Source: Fimbriiglobus ruber
GTDB lineage: Bacteria > Planctomycetota > Planctomycetia > Gemmatales > Gemmataceae
Direction: 5' to 3'
NCBI RefSeq assembly: GCF_002197845.1
Contig: NZ_NIDE01000014.1
Span: forward strand, 620,001 to 684,000
DNA length: 64,000 bases
Of the stretch, positions 9,403-18,436 are shown piece by piece; position 1 is the stretch's first letter; every line of letters starts with the position of its first letter. Position numbers and translations under genes: made by a program. A model generated the notes under the pieces. The model was not told the DNA's origin, searched no databases, and was given only the letters and a program-made list of their open reading frames with translations.

Positions 9403-10032
9403 TCACACCTGGGGCGACCGGAGGAGGCCGACGACGAGGTCGCAAACCCGCCCGTGTACGGTGTCGATCGAGGCGTCCGCGTTGACGACGCGGTGCGTTT
9501 CCGGCTTCCGGCGGGCGGTGGCCAGGAACCCGTCGCGGACGCGGTTGTGGAAGTCTTCGCCGCGGGTGTCGATGCGGGTCGCGTTCGACCGCCGCCGGGT
9601 CTTGGCGATCTCGACCGACATGTCGAGGATGATCGTGAGGTCCGATTCCAGACCGCCGGTCGACAACTGCCCGGCCTGCCACAACAACTCCGGGTCGAGT
9701 TTGCCGGCGTAGCCCTGGTAAACGATGTTGGACAGTAAGAACCGATCCGAGATGACGACCTCACCGCGGCCGATCGCGGGGCGGATGATCTGGTCGACCA
9801 TTTCCGCCCGGCTGGCCATGAACAGCAGGGCCTCGGTCTGCAAGCTGATCGCGTGCTGCCGGCCGAACTGCAGAACCTCGCGTAATTTGAGGGCCAGTTC
9901 GGTGCCGCCGGGGTCGGCGCAGGCCGTGACGGTCGCGCCCTGCCCCCGGAGCCACTCGGCCAGTTTCAGACACTGGGTCGATTTGCCCGTGCCGTCGTAC
10001 CCCTCGAAGACGACAAACGCTCCCTGCTTCAT
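9403..10032 (-). CDS. tmk: thymidylate kinase
   Basis: A 209-residue enzyme that phosphorylates dTMP to dTDP with ATP, an essential step of dTTP supply. The P-loop GYDGTGKS is at 11-18. The DPGGT motif (EPGGT in most relatives) and DRFLLSNIVYQGY, the nucleotide-binding DR motif, are present, and an Arg-rich lid (KTRRRSNATR) follows. It is upstream of holB in the same operon. A second, diverged kinase-like gene begins 281 bp away on the other strand. Confidence 0.92.
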   Translation of the reverse strand: MKQGAFVVFEGYDGTGKSTQCLKLAEWLRGQGATVTACADPGGTELALKLREVLQFGRQHAISLQTEALLFMASRAEMVDQIIRPAIGRGEVVISDRFLLSNIVYQGYAGKLDPELLWQAGQLSTGGLESDLTIILDMSVEIAKTRRRSNATRIDTRGEDFHNRVRDGFLATARRKPETHRVVNADASIDTVHGRVCDLVVGLLRSPQV

Positions 10033-10134
10033 TGATTAGCCTAAATCCTGTCGGGTACGTCGATTATGGGGCGAAGTCTGGGCCAGAAAATGAGTATAGT
10101 GGAAAATAGCGGAAGTCGGCCGGTTGGTAAAGGG

Positions 10135-10281
10135 CTCCCCAGGGCGTTGCCCTGGGCTGGGAACCACCAGTCCTTCGGACTGAAAACCGCCGCGGCCGCT
10201 GAAGTGTTTTCACCCCGAAAGGGTGAGGGTTCTCAGCCCAGGGCAACGCCCTGGGTGTCTCAGGGCAACGCCCTGGGTGTC
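10135..10281. repeat. repeat cluster of the 'CCCAGGGCAACGCCCTGGG' family
   Basis: The gap between the two kinase genes holds one reversed module (10135-10188, with CCAGTCCTTCGGACTGAAAA) and one forward module (10228-10281), the latter with two tandem copies of CAGGGCAACGCCCTGGGTGTC. The same modules form the inverted repeat at 4883-5009. Confidence 0.85.
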
Positions 10282-10313
10282 CCCGAAATATCGGGCCTCC
10301 GACGAAAATCCGT

Positions 10314-10937
10314 ATGGAACACCGCTGCGGCAAGTTCATCGTCTTCGAAGGAATCGACGGCGCGGGCAAGACGACGCAAGTCGTCTTGCTGGCAGAGTAC
10401 CTCGCGAAAATCGGCCGCCCCTTCGTTCGCTCGAAGGAGCCCACCGACGGCCAGTGGGGGCGACTCCTGCGGCAGTCCGCCGCGACGGGCCGGCTGTCGC
10501 TCGGGGAAGAGCTGGACCTGTTAACCCGGGACCGGCAGGAGCACGTTACCCAACTGATCAATCCTGCCCTCGACCGCGGCGACGTGGTGATTCTCGATCG
10601 CTACTTCTATTCCACCATCGCCTACCAGGGCTCGCGGGGTGGCGACGTCGAAGAGATCACCGACCGGATGGCGACCCGCTTTCCCATCCCCGACGTAGTC
10701 TTTCTGATCGACGTACCGGCGGAAGTCGGGATCGCGCGGATCAAGGAAGGCCGCGGCGAGGCGCCCAACGCGTTCGAGCAACTGGACACGCTGCGAGCCG
10801 TGCGCGAGGTGTTCTTAAATCAAGTGGCCCGGCACGCCAACATCGTGCTGCTGGACGGCAGCCGGGACATCAAGACGCTGCACGAACAGATTTTGCAAAT
10901 CGTGAACGAGCGATGTTTGGCCGGTCACACCGCCTGA
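10314..10937 (+). CDS. second thymidylate-kinase-like protein
   Basis: A 207-residue P-loop kinase with [11 protein letters not shown] at 9-19 and [12 protein letters not shown] at about 100-111, both typical of dTMP kinase. The motif after the P-loop reads [15 protein letters not shown] rather than EPGGT, which sets it apart from the tmk at 9403-10032. It may act on a different nucleotide or serve as a second dTMP kinase; sequence alone does not decide. It is divergent from tmk, and its 3' end overlaps the converging queC by 13 bp. Confidence 0.85.
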   Translation: MEHRCGKFIVFEGIDGAGKTTQVVLLAEYLAKIGRPFVRSKEPTDGQWGRLLRQSAATGRLSLGEELDLLTRDRQEHVTQLINPALDRGDVVILDRYFYSTIAYQGSRGGDVEEITDRMATRFPIPDVVFLIDVPAEVGIARIKEGRGEAPNAFEQLDTLRAVREVFLNQVARHANIVLLDGSRDIKTLHEQILQIVNERCLAGHTA

Positions 10938-11614
10938 TACTCCGTCGGGTCCGGCACGCCGGCTTCCGCGAAACCTTTCCGCCGTAACTGGCACGAGTCG
11001 CAGTGGCCGCAGGCGCGTCCGGCCGCGTCCGGGTCATAGCAACTCAGCGTCTGGCTGTAGTCGACGCCCAGGGCGGCGCCGGCGCGGATGATCTCGGCCT
11101 TGGTCATCTGGATCAGTGGGGCGCGAACGCGATACCGGCCCGCGCCCTCGACGCCGGCCTTGGTGGCGACGTTGGCCAGCGCCTCGAACGCCTCCAGGAA
11201 CGCCGGCCGACAGTCCGGGTAGCCGGAGTAGTCGAGGATGTTCGCACCAATGAAGAGGTCGAACGCGCCGACCGTCTCCGCGTAGCCGAGTGCGACGCCG
11301 AGCAGGATGGTGTTCCGCGCCGGCACGTAGGTGACGGGCACGCCGTGGCCCATCTCGTCCGCCCCGCGGTCCTTTGGGACCGCGATGTCGGCCGTCAGCG
11401 CGGACCCGCCGATAGCCCGGAGGTCGAGTGTGACGGTGCGATGCTCGGCCACGCCCAGCGACTTCGCGACCGCGGTGGCCCGAACCAGTTCGACCTTGTG
11501 CCGCTGGCCGTAATCCACGCTCAGTGCGAAGACGTCGAACCCCTGAGACTTCGCCAGGGCCAGGGTCGTGGTGCTATCGAGTCCGCCACTGAGTAGTACA
11601 ACGGCACGGGGCAA
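10925..11614 (-). CDS. queC: 7-cyano-7-deazaguanine synthase
   Basis: A 229-residue enzyme that converts 7-carboxy-7-deazaguanine to preQ0 using ATP and ammonia, in queuosine biosynthesis. The PP-loop SGGLDSTT is at 9-16. The zinc site is formed by Cys192, Cys202, Cys205 and Cys208. The start is TTG at 11614, chosen for the GGAG 7 bp upstream and because it places the PP-loop correctly. It is divergent from queF (203-bp gap), and queG lies 20 kb away in this window. Confidence 0.93.
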   Translation of the reverse strand: MPRAVVLLSGGLDSTTTLALAKSQGFDVFALSVDYGQRHKVELVRATAVAKSLGVAEHRTVTLDLRAIGGSALTADIAVPKDRGADEMGHGVPVTYVPARNTILLGVALGYAETVGAFDLFIGANILDYSGYPDCRPAFLEAFEALANVATKAGVEGAGRYRVRAPLIQMTKAEIIRAGAALGVDYSQTLSCYDPDAAGRACGHCDSCQLRRKGFAEAGVPDPTEYQAV

Positions 11615-11817
11615 GTCGGAATCTCCGAAGGAAAATCGTCACCGAAACTGAAGTACCGTGGGCAAACTCTCGGGTTCGATAATCGCATTCCCACGATAGA
11701 GAAACCGTGCGGCGTCCGCAACCACCCATTCCTACCATGAACGCAGTCCTACTGGAACTGCCCGGCCGGGTTAACTATCAACACATATAGGGACAGCACA
11801 CACCAGGTACGCTTCTG

Positions 11818-12192
11818 ATGGAATTCACCGAAACGCCGGCCGCCGACCAGTTGGAAACGTTCCCGAACCCGCGGCCAGGCCGGGACTTCACGATCGAAAT
11901 CGTCTGCCCCGAGTTCACGAGCGTCTGCCCGAAGACGGGCCAGCCCGATTTCGGGACCATCACGTTCAGCTACACGCCCGGCGACACCTGTGTCGAACTG
12001 AAGTCGTTAAAGCTGTACCTGCAACGCTTTCGCAACCAGGGCATCTTCTACGAGCAAGTCACCAACCAACTGCTCGACGACTTCGTGGCCGCCTGCAAGC
12101 CGGTCCGCTGCAAGGTCGTGTCCGCGTGGACGCCGCGGGGGGGCATTACAACGAATGTGACCTGTACTTATGTGGCCGAGAAGGCGGCCTAA
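11818..12192 (+). CDS. queF: preQ0 reductase (NADPH-dependent)
   Basis: A 124-residue member of the short, unimodular QueF class, which reduces the nitrile of preQ0 to preQ1. The CPEFTSVCPKTGQPDFG signature is at 30-46, with the catalytic Cys37 and Asp44, and the SLKLYLQRFRN motif at about 63-73. The residue after F in GIFYE is Tyr where the Bacillus enzyme has a catalytic-site His; this may be a subfamily trait. AGGT lies 9 bp before the ATG. It pairs functionally with the adjacent queC. Confidence 0.92.
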   Translation: MEFTETPAADQLETFPNPRPGRDFTIEIVCPEFTSVCPKTGQPDFGTITFSYTPGDTCVELKSLKLYLQRFRNQGIFYEQVTNQLLDDFVAACKPVRCKVVSAWTPRGGITTNVTCTYVAEKAA

Positions 12193-12259
12193 AAATGCAA
12201 AACAGGCACCGGCACGGGACACCCGTGCCGAACGCATTCAATCGTTGCCGGTCAACACG

Positions 12260-12478
12260 TTACGCCACGACGATGGCGTTCTGGAGCGGGTTTTGCGGGA
12301 GTACGTCGCGCACACCTTGTTGGGCCAGTTGCTTGACGTAGTAAGATCCCGTTCGGCCGCGGAGAACGACCGTTTCCTGAACGAGTTCGACGGCCAGTCC
12401 CGTGACCCGGCGGCCGGTCCGTTGGTGAACGCTTTCCTTGAGGAGTTCGTCGAGGCGTTGCGAAATCGCACCCATCAT
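12260..12478 (-). CDS. small BON-domain-like protein
   Basis: A 72-residue protein (ATG at 12478, or 12475). The middle (RTGRRVTGLAVELVQETVVLRGRTGSYYVKQLAQQGV) shows the alternating helix-strand-glycine pattern of a BON domain (about 20-72). There is no signal peptide and no clear ribosome site. It converges with queF, and its start region meets the next rightward gene. The assignment is tentative. Confidence 0.5.
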   Translation of the reverse strand: MMGAISQRLDELLKESVHQRTGRRVTGLAVELVQETVVLRGRTGSYYVKQLAQQGVRDVLPQNPLQNAIVVA

Positions 12479-12611
12479 GGATACACTCGTAAGCGACTTG
12501 GACTGCTTGCCTAAATCGCAGGCGACTGTTGCCTACGATAGACTCCCAACCGCGATTTTAGACTCGCTATTTCGGCTGGTAATGGATTATTTGCAATTCG
12601 CGGACCAATTT

Positions 12612-12953
12612 ATGTCATCTTCACAATTCCTGATCGACAGCACGACCCACTATTCCGCGCCCGAATTACTTGCACGGATCAAAAGTGGTAGCCGATGTGT
12701 TCGCTTTGAGTACTGTGCATCGGTTGTCCTGGCGAGTTTTTGCGTTCAATCTGACGTCTACCTGACGGACTCCTGGCAGCTGCGTTTTTTCTGGGGACTT
12801 CCGTTCAGTCTGTTGAGCCTGATCGCGGGTCCGTGGGGGGTGCCGTGGGGGCCGATTTTGACGGCCCGTGCCGTCTGGACGAACCTCTGTGGCGGCATCG
12901 ACGTGACGGCCGAAATCGAGGCGTCATTGAGCGAGGAGAAGATCGCCGCATGA
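12612..12953 (+). CDS. hypothetical membrane-associated protein
   Basis: About 113 residues from the ATG at 12612; in-frame starts at 12582 and 12477 are also possible. The start was placed where base composition turns coding-like. There is one hydrophobic stretch (LRFFWGLPFSLLSLIAGPWG) in the middle and a charged C-terminus (IEASLSEEKIAA). The family is not recognised. Confidence 0.5.
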   Translation: MSSSQFLIDSTTHYSAPELLARIKSGSRCVRFEYCASVVLASFCVQSDVYLTDSWQLRFFWGLPFSLLSLIAGPWGVPWGPILTARAVWTNLCGGIDVTAEIEASLSEEKIAA

Positions 12954-13055
12954 CGATGCGCACGACCCCGCACATCTTGCCCGACCGGGATAGTTTAGCT
13001 CGGCTTCGTGCTCAGACAATCATTTGACTGATAACTCGTTCGTGGCCGCTCATGC

Positions 13056-13264
13056 GCTCGGCGCGGGTCTCCGACCCCGCCGCTCTGCTCGGCGCGGGTC
13101 TCCGACCCCGCCGCTCTGCTCGGCGCGGGTCTCCGACCCCGTCGCTCTTCGCGACCGCAGGTCTCCCACGCCAGCCGGGCGCAGGCGGCGGTGTCCGAGG
13201 GAGTGAGCGTCGGAAGACCTGCGGTCCGAAGAGCGGCGGGGTCGGAGACCCGCGCCGAGCAGAG
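13056..13264. repeat. three tandem 31-bp repeats plus an inverted copy
   Basis: Copies at 13056-13086, 13087-13117 and 13118-13148 read GCTCGGCGCGGGTCTCCGAC and on to CGCTCT. An inverted copy follows at about 13231-13264, and the arms between also pair (GACCGCAGGTC/GACCTGCGGTC). This fills the gap 12954-13296 between the hypothetical gene and the IS element. There are no spacers, so it is not a CRISPR array. Confidence 0.9.
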
Positions 13265-13296
13265 TACGGGATGTGGCGGGAGTGGCGCGACACTTC

Positions 13297-14830
13297 GGGT
13301 CTGGCAAATCTTTATGGCGTCGTTAAGTCGTTTGCGACAATTGGGTTTGCCAATACGTCTTCCACAAGTTGCTTTCGCGCAATGATCCCAGTGCCATGAT
13401 CGCTTCGGCGTTGTCGGCGTCCCACCGCATCCCCGAGCCCTTGAGCCTCTGCGTCAGGGTTTTGCAGCACGATTCCGTGGGACCGCTGCCGATTTGCCAA
13501 CCCTTCGCCGCGAACTCCGGATACAAGATCATCTCCCGACGCTCGCGCACGTAGTTCATCAACGCGTCGGCCGCCGCCCGCTTCGGCCCACGCCACAAGG
13601 CCCGCCACGTGACCAGCTTCTCCCACGTGAGGTCGTACCCGTCGTGCTTGAACGCGTGCAAGATGTCCCCCGCCCAGACCATGCCCGCCGAGTCCGATTC
13701 CCCGTACACCACCCGCCGGGCCTTATGCACGTTCTCCGCCAGGTGGTAGAAATCGAGCCCCAATGCGTCCAGCGGCAGACACCGCCCCTCGACCTGCCCG
13801 CGAATCCACGGCGCCCCATCCACGTTGCCCACCTTTTCCGCCGCCGCCGCCAAGTCGATCCGACCCGCCAACCGACGCATGATCCGACCTGCCTCCTGGC
13901 CGTTCCCCTTCGTACCCAGTACCAACCGGTGCTTCTTCGGCTCGTCGTAATACGTGACGAGCTTGAACTCCTTATACTTCTGATCCGCTCCCGCCTTGGC
14001 TCGGGGCAACGGGCGGCACGTCCGCCCACGCCGTTTCGCCTTGATGTTCTGACGCCGTTTCGCCTTCTCCCCTTCCGTGACCATCGGTGCCATCACCCCG
14101 TCGCACCCGAAGTACACCCGCGTCGGCCCGGCCGTCCCGGGTTCGACCACACAGTCCTTCGCGGTCCAGGTGATCGGCAAGGTCCCTTCGCGGAACGCTT
14201 TCACCACCTTGCGGCCCTCGTCTTCGATCAACGTCCGCAGTGTTTCCCCGCTCGCGCTGACCTGCGCCACCTGCGCCAAATTCTCGGCCGTTCGGTCGAA
14301 GTTCGTCCCCCCGCCGTTCAACCGGCAGGCCATCTCCCGGACCCCCACACTAATGGTCCGCTCGGCCCGGTCGAGATAACCGTCGACCACCGTGCGACTG
14401 CCGTCCGAACCGTGCCAGCGAATCCGCGTCACACACACCCGGCCGTTCACCGTCAGCACCGTGTAGTCTTGACGGCCCTTATTCCGCAGCTTCTTCTGGG
14501 ACCCGACTTCCTGCGGAGGGGGAAAAAGCGGCTTCCGCCGCATCCGTTCGCATCTGGAGTCCGACCTCAAAGGCCTTCCGTCGGAGAGTACCGAAGAGAT
14601 CGCGGACCGGACATTCGCTGCCGGCGATGATCTCCCCGTCCTTGGCGTTGTTGATGGCGTCGGCGACTGGTCCGCGCATCGCTTCCATCTGCTGGCGCAT
14701 CGTCGCGATGTACGCGTCACGGTCGAGTCGGGGCATCGGTTCCATTACGGGCCTCGGTCAAGGGTTGCGGCATTTGTCCCCCCATTCTGGCACCCCTCGT
14801 ACCCTAGCGCCAGAAAGATTTGCCAGACCC
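13297..14830 (-). mobile_element. ISKra4-type insertion sequence
   Basis: The ends are inverted repeats, GGGTCTGGCAAATCTTT at 13297-13313 and its reverse complement at 14814-14830, extending to 23 bp with one mismatch. Inside is a single two-frame transposase. No target duplication is evident at the flanks (CACTTC and CTCCAA). The element entered the 3' end of the small gene at 14745-15038. Confidence 0.85.
13323..14745 (-). pseudogene. ISKra4-type transposase split between two frames
   Basis: The first frame (14745-14479) starts MEPMPRLDRDAYIATMRQQM. The second frame (about 14520-13323) carries the bulk of the protein: GGTNFDRTAENLAQ, FGCDGVMAPMV, DFYHLAENVHKA and the C-terminal SGPTESCCKTLTQRLKGSGMRW signature. 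The junction is GCT TTT TCC CCC TCC at about 14515-14525; a +1 shift at CCC-T, or loss of one base, joins the frames. This could be recoding, a mutation or an indel error. Its ATG overlaps the TAA of the preceding frame (TAATG). Confidence 0.8.
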
Positions 14831-15038
14831 CTCCAATAATCTGGTTGACACTCTCGTGGTCGAACCAAATCGGCACGCCGCCCGGGGCGAGAAACACGGC
14901 AACGCCGTCGCGGACGACGAGCGCTCCCGGGTGGTCTACCTCGAACCGCCGGCCACCATTCAATTCCACAGTGAACACACGAAACGGATTGAGCCGTTGG
15001 AGGCCGGAGAGGGTGCTGGCGAAGTTATCAGCTGTCAT
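14745..15038 (-). CDS. small conserved-type hypothetical, 3' end replaced by IS sequence
   Basis: A 97-residue reading frame. Residues 1 to about 69 (MTADNFASTLSGLQRLNPFR, VDHPGALVV, FLAPGGVPIWFDHESVNQIIG) look like a compact beta-rich small protein of planctomycete type. The last 28 residues are translated from the IS end, starting at GGGTCTGG (14830). The stop overlaps the transposase ATG, so read-through could couple the two. AAGG precedes the ATG at 15038. Function unknown. Confidence 0.65.
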   Translation of the reverse strand: MTADNFASTLSGLQRLNPFRVFTVELNGGRRFEVDHPGALVVRDGVAVFLAPGGVPIWFDHESVNQIIGGVWQIFLALGYEGCQNGGTNAATLDRGP

Positions 15039-15278
15039 GACAAGACCTTCGTGAAACGATCCGGTGAATGAATGGTCCCGGCTTCCAACTTGATGTACTG
15101 AAGTATCGTACCTCGGAGGAAGAAGATGAACAAGACGATGGGCGCTGGCTGTCGCCCCGTTTTGGAACCCCTGTAATGGATCGGATGAATGTTGCCAGAT
15201 CCAGCTGTAACTTCAGATACTGGAAATCGACATCGCGGCCGTCTCAGCCCGTGATGTCGGCCGCGCCCACGCTCCCGG

Positions 15279-16010
15279 ATGCACCCGCTTATGCCAGTCA
15301 GCCACTTCTCGTCCACCCACTGGAGCATCGTACTTCGGGCTCGTCGGGCCGGGGACGACGATGACGCGCGGGCGGCCCTGGCGGTGCTGTGCCAGCGATA
15401 CTGGTACCCGCTGTATGTCTTCGTCCGGCGCAAGGGCATCGCCCCCGAGCGAGCGGAAGACGTGACGCAGGGGTTTTTCGCCCGGCTCATTGAGAGGCAC
15501 GCCCTCGACCAGGCAGCGCCGGCCCGCGGCCGGTTCCGGTCGTTCCTCCTCGCGGCGATGCAAAACTTCCTGGCCAACGAGTGGGACCGGGAGACCGCCC
15601 AAAAGCGCGGCGGCGGGCGCGCCGTCGTGTCGCTCGACGTCGCGGCCGGGGAATCAAAACTCGGGGTCGAACCGGCCCACGAACTGACGCCCGAAAAGTT
15701 GTTCGACCGGGCGTGGGCCTTGCAACTCCTCGAAATCGTCCTCGGCCGCCTGCGGGCCGAATTCACCGACAAAGGCAAGACCGCGGAGTTCGACGCCCTG
15801 CAGCCGTTCCTGGCCGGTGCCCACGCGGACGCGGCTTATGCGCCGGCGGCCGATGCGTTGGGGCTATCGCGGGACGCCGTCCGGCAGGCCGCCCGCCGGC
15901 TGCGGGGCCGCTACCGCGAGTTGCTCCGGGCGGAAGTCGCGGACACGGTCGGCGGGCCCGACGAGGTCGACGACGAGATCCGCGGGCTGTTCGCGGCCCT
16001 CGGGGACTGA
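15279..16010 (+). CDS. ECF-type RNA polymerase sigma factor
   Basis: A 243-residue sigma factor. Region 2 (about 15-110) contains RYWYPLYVFVRRKG and AEDVTQGFFARLIER, and a long linker follows. Region 4 has a helix-turn-helix at about 195-225 (ALGLSRDAVRQAARRLRGRY). The start is 15279 or the in-frame ATG at 15291; neither has a strong ribosome site. The gene is followed after 79 bp by a Ser/Thr kinase, a pairing typical of planctomycete kinase-linked ECF groups, which suggests that the kinase controls this sigma factor. Confidence 0.88.
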   Translation: MHPLMPVSHFSSTHWSIVLRARRAGDDDDARAALAVLCQRYWYPLYVFVRRKGIAPERAEDVTQGFFARLIERHALDQAAPARGRFRSFLLAAMQNFLANEWDRETAQKRGGGRAVVSLDVAAGESKLGVEPAHELTPEKLFDRAWALQLLEIVLGRLRAEFTDKGKTAEFDALQPFLAGAHADAAYAPAADALGLSRDAVRQAARRLRGRYRELLRAEVADTVGGPDEVDDEIRGLFAALGD

Positions 16011-16089
16011 TTCGGAAAAATTTCCGTCACGAAACGCGCGGTTCGCTTTAGTAGCGGGTGACACCCCTCGCCACCCGAAGGTATCCGCC

Positions 16090-17736
16090 ATGTCCGACGC
16101 CCGCCACTGCCCCGCCTGCGGCCGCGAACTGCCGGCCGACGCGCCGGCCGGCCCGTGCCCTCAATGTCTGCTCAAGGCCGGGTTCGAGGGGGCGTCCCGG
16201 GTCGAGTCGGAACAGCCGACGGCCGCGGCTCCCGAGCCCACGCCTACCGGAGGCGGGTTCGTCCCCCCCACCCCGGCCGCCCTGGCCGACCTGATCCCGC
16301 AGATCGAAATCCTCGAACTGCTCGGGGCCGGCGGCATGGGGGCGGTCTACAAGGGCCGGCAGAAGTCGCTCGACCGGCTCGTGGCCGTCAAAATCCTCCG
16401 GACCGACGTCGGCCAAAACGGAGGATTCGCCGAGCGGTTCACCCGCGAGGCCCACGCCCTCGGCCGACTCAACCACCCCAACATCGTGGCCGTGTACGAC
16501 TCGGGGCACGCGAACGGGCTGTACTATTTCGTGATGGAGTACGTCGACGGGACCAACCTCCGGCGGCTGGTACTCGACCACGCGCTGGCGCCGAAGGACG
16601 TGCTCGCCATCGTCCCGAAGGTGTGCGAGGCTCTGCAGTTCGCCCACGACGAGGGGATCGTCCACCGGGACATCAAGCCCGAGAACATCCTGGTCGACAA
16701 GAAGGGCCGGGTGAAGATCGCCGACTTCGGCCTCGCCAAGTTGCTCGGCATGAACCGCCTGGAAGACCAGCTCACGGCTACCCACCAGGTCATGGGCACG
16801 ATCCGGTACATGGCCCCCGAGCAAATGGAAGGGGCCAAGGACATCGATCACCGGGCCGACATCTATTCGCTGGGCGTGGTGTTCTACGAGCTGCTGACGG
16901 GCGAACTCCCGCTCGGCCGGTTCGCCCCGCCGTCGAAGAAGGTGCAGATCGACGTCCGGCTCGACGAGATCGTGTTGCGGACCCTGGAGAAAGAGCCCGA
17001 GCAGCGGTATCAACAGGCCGGGGAGATCAAGACCGAGGTCGAGACGGTCGTGCGGACGCCGGGCGGACCACCGCCGCCGGCCGACAAACCCGCCGGTACG
17101 CCCGGCGGCCCACTGGACGGCGAACTGACCCGCCGCCTCATCCGTCTGGGGGCCGACTTCGATGAGATCGACCACCCGTACATCCGCGGGGTGGTGCTGC
17201 CGTTCGTGGGCTTTCTGGGGTTCTACGTTTACGCGGCCGTGTTGATCATGATCGGGCCGATCATGACCACGCGGATGAACCTCCAGGAGCTGACCGTCCT
17301 GGGCGTGGCGTGGGGGGTCGTGGTGTTCGTCCTCCTGAACGTCCTCTGGCTCGTCCGCCGGGAGATCTGGCCGCGCCCCACACAGGTGCCCGGGCCGTGG
17401 ACACCGGAACAGACTGCCGAGCAACTCCGCCTGGTAGCCCGGCGGCTGCGCACGACGGCCGTGCTGACGTTCGTGGGGTGGTTCGTGCTGGCCCCGTTCT
17501 GCGGCATCGCCTTATTATTGTCCCTTGTTTGGGCCGTGGTCGCGGGGGTGATTCTGTGGCGGAGCGCGCGGCCGCTCGACCGGCGCCGGTTCCCCGGGGC
17601 GGCGCCACTCATCCTGGCGATGCTGCCGTTCTCGCCAGCTGTAATGCTCGGATTGCCCACGAGCCTGGGGTTCGTGCGGATGCTCGCCCGGTCGGAAGTG
17701 CGGGCGGTGTTCGAGGAGCGCGGGAAAGTGGCCTGA
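16090..17736 (+). CDS. membrane-bound Ser/Thr protein kinase
   Basis: A 548-residue Hanks-type kinase. An N-terminal zinc ribbon (CPAC at 7-10, CPQC at 23-26) is followed by a kinase domain at about 72-345. It has the glycine loop GAGGMG at 79-84, Lys101, HRDIKPEN at 192-199, DFG at 212-214 and APE at 242-244. After a Pro-rich linker come four to five membrane segments (about 385-545). The start at 16090 was chosen because the zinc ribbon begins there; the frame upstream overlaps the sigma gene. It forms a unit with the ECF gene upstream. Confidence 0.93.
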   Translation: MSDARHCPACGRELPADAPAGPCPQCLLKAGFEGASRVESEQPTAAAPEPTPTGGGFVPPTPAALADLIPQIEILELLGAGGMGAVYKGRQKSLDRLVAVKILRTDVGQNGGFAERFTREAHALGRLNHPNIVAVYDSGHANGLYYFVMEYVDGTNLRRLVLDHALAPKDVLAIVPKVCEALQFAHDEGIVHRDIKPENILVDKKGRVKIADFGLAKLLGMNRLEDQLTATHQVMGTIRYMAPEQMEGAKDIDHRADIYSLGVVFYELLTGELPLGRFAPPSKKVQIDVRLDEIVLRTLEKEPEQRYQQAGEIKTEVETVVRTPGGPPPPADKPAGTPGGPLDGELTRRLIRLGADFDEIDHPYIRGVVLPFVGFLGFYVYAAVLIMIGPIMTTRMNLQELTVLGVAWGVVVFVLLNVLWLVRREIWPRPTQVPGPWTPEQTAEQLRLVARRLRTTAVLTFVGWFVLAPFCGIALLLSLVWAVVAGVILWRSARPLDRRRFPGAAPLILAMLPFSPAVMLGLPTSLGFVRMLARSEVRAVFEERGKVA

Positions 17737-17745
17737 AGAGCGTTG

Positions 17746-17877
17746 TTACTTCCGCTGTCGCCAGATCGACGGGTCTCTCGCCGTATGGAAGACGGCGACG
17801 ACCTCCACACGAACCGTCGTTCCACGCGACCGCAGCAGCAAATTCGGCCGCGCGGCCGGGCGAAAGACCAGTGGCAA
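17746..17877 (-). pseudogene. internally deleted ParE/RelE-type toxin remnant
   Basis: Directly after the antitoxin stop, a 43-codon frame (TTG at 17877) reads LPLVFRPAAR and then VRVEVVAVFHTARDPSIWRQ before its stop. The first part matches the beginning and the second the end of ParE/RelE toxins (the VLAVFH..RDP..W ending); the roughly 50 central residues are missing. It is too short to be an active toxin. This reading is inferred from motif memory, not from a search. Confidence 0.6.
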
Positions 17878-17879
17878 GC

Positions 17880-18110
17880 TCACGGCTTCAACCGAGCCAG
17901 AGCGTGTGCCTTGACCTGCTCCCACGGCACGACGTCGTCCGGGCTGGCGTCATCTTCCGCGGCACGGCGCCGCAATTCTTGGCGTTGGGACTCGTTGAGT
18001 AAAGGAGGAGTGGGCTCGGCCGCGATGGTGTCCCAAATCTCTTGAACGAGTGCGATGCGCTGCCCGCGACTCAGCCGGTCGATGCCCAGGGATTGAACCA
18101 TCGGCGCCAT
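17880..18110 (-). CDS. addiction-module antitoxin component
   Basis: A 76-residue protein of the addiction-module (TIGR02574-like) type: LSRGQRIALVQEIWDTIAAE near the N-terminus, then acidic, helical sequence with SQRQELRRRAAEDDASPDDVVPWEQVKA. GGGAGGTG lies just before the ATG at 18110. The partner toxin downstream (17746-17877) is reduced to a remnant, so this is probably an orphan antitoxin. Confidence 0.8.
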   Translation of the reverse strand: MAPMVQSLGIDRLSRGQRIALVQEIWDTIAAEPTPPLLNESQRQELRRRAAEDDASPDDVVPWEQVKAHALARLKP

Positions 18111-18297
18111 GACACCTCCCGGGTTTGAACCACGTGTCCCCTATACCAGAACCAGAGCGATCTCACGAAGTCGGTGCCAAGATTGTCGCGCCAGATCACT
18201 TGTCACTTGATCACTTCTCGGACAACGTATACCAATCCGCGAATGGCTTCACATCGGCGACAAGAGCTGTCCTGGATTATGTCTTTGGGGTTCGTAC

Positions 18298-18342
18298 AGC
18301 CCATTGCCCGGGGTTCGCGTAGCGTACCCCGGGCAATGGGCT
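18298..18342. repeat. hairpin with 17-bp perfect arms
   Basis: AGCCCATTGCCCGGGGT at 18298-18314 pairs with its exact reverse complement at 18326-18342, with an 11-base loop. It is part of the repeat cluster in the gap 18111-18781. Confidence 0.85.
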
Positions 18343-18436
18343 AGAGCACTTTTACTCTCAGTCTGGCGGCCCAACCTTGATCTTAAAGGCCAACGATCAC
18401 GGGTCAGCCGCCAGATTGGAGGTAAAAATGTTCTAA

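Noticed and set aside
11615-11817. PreQ1 riboswitch between queC and queF
   Set aside because: I looked for the short hairpin and A-rich tail typical of preQ1 classes and did not see a convincing one.
13056-13264. Possible CRISPR array
   Set aside because: The units are directly adjacent with no spacers, and one copy is inverted.
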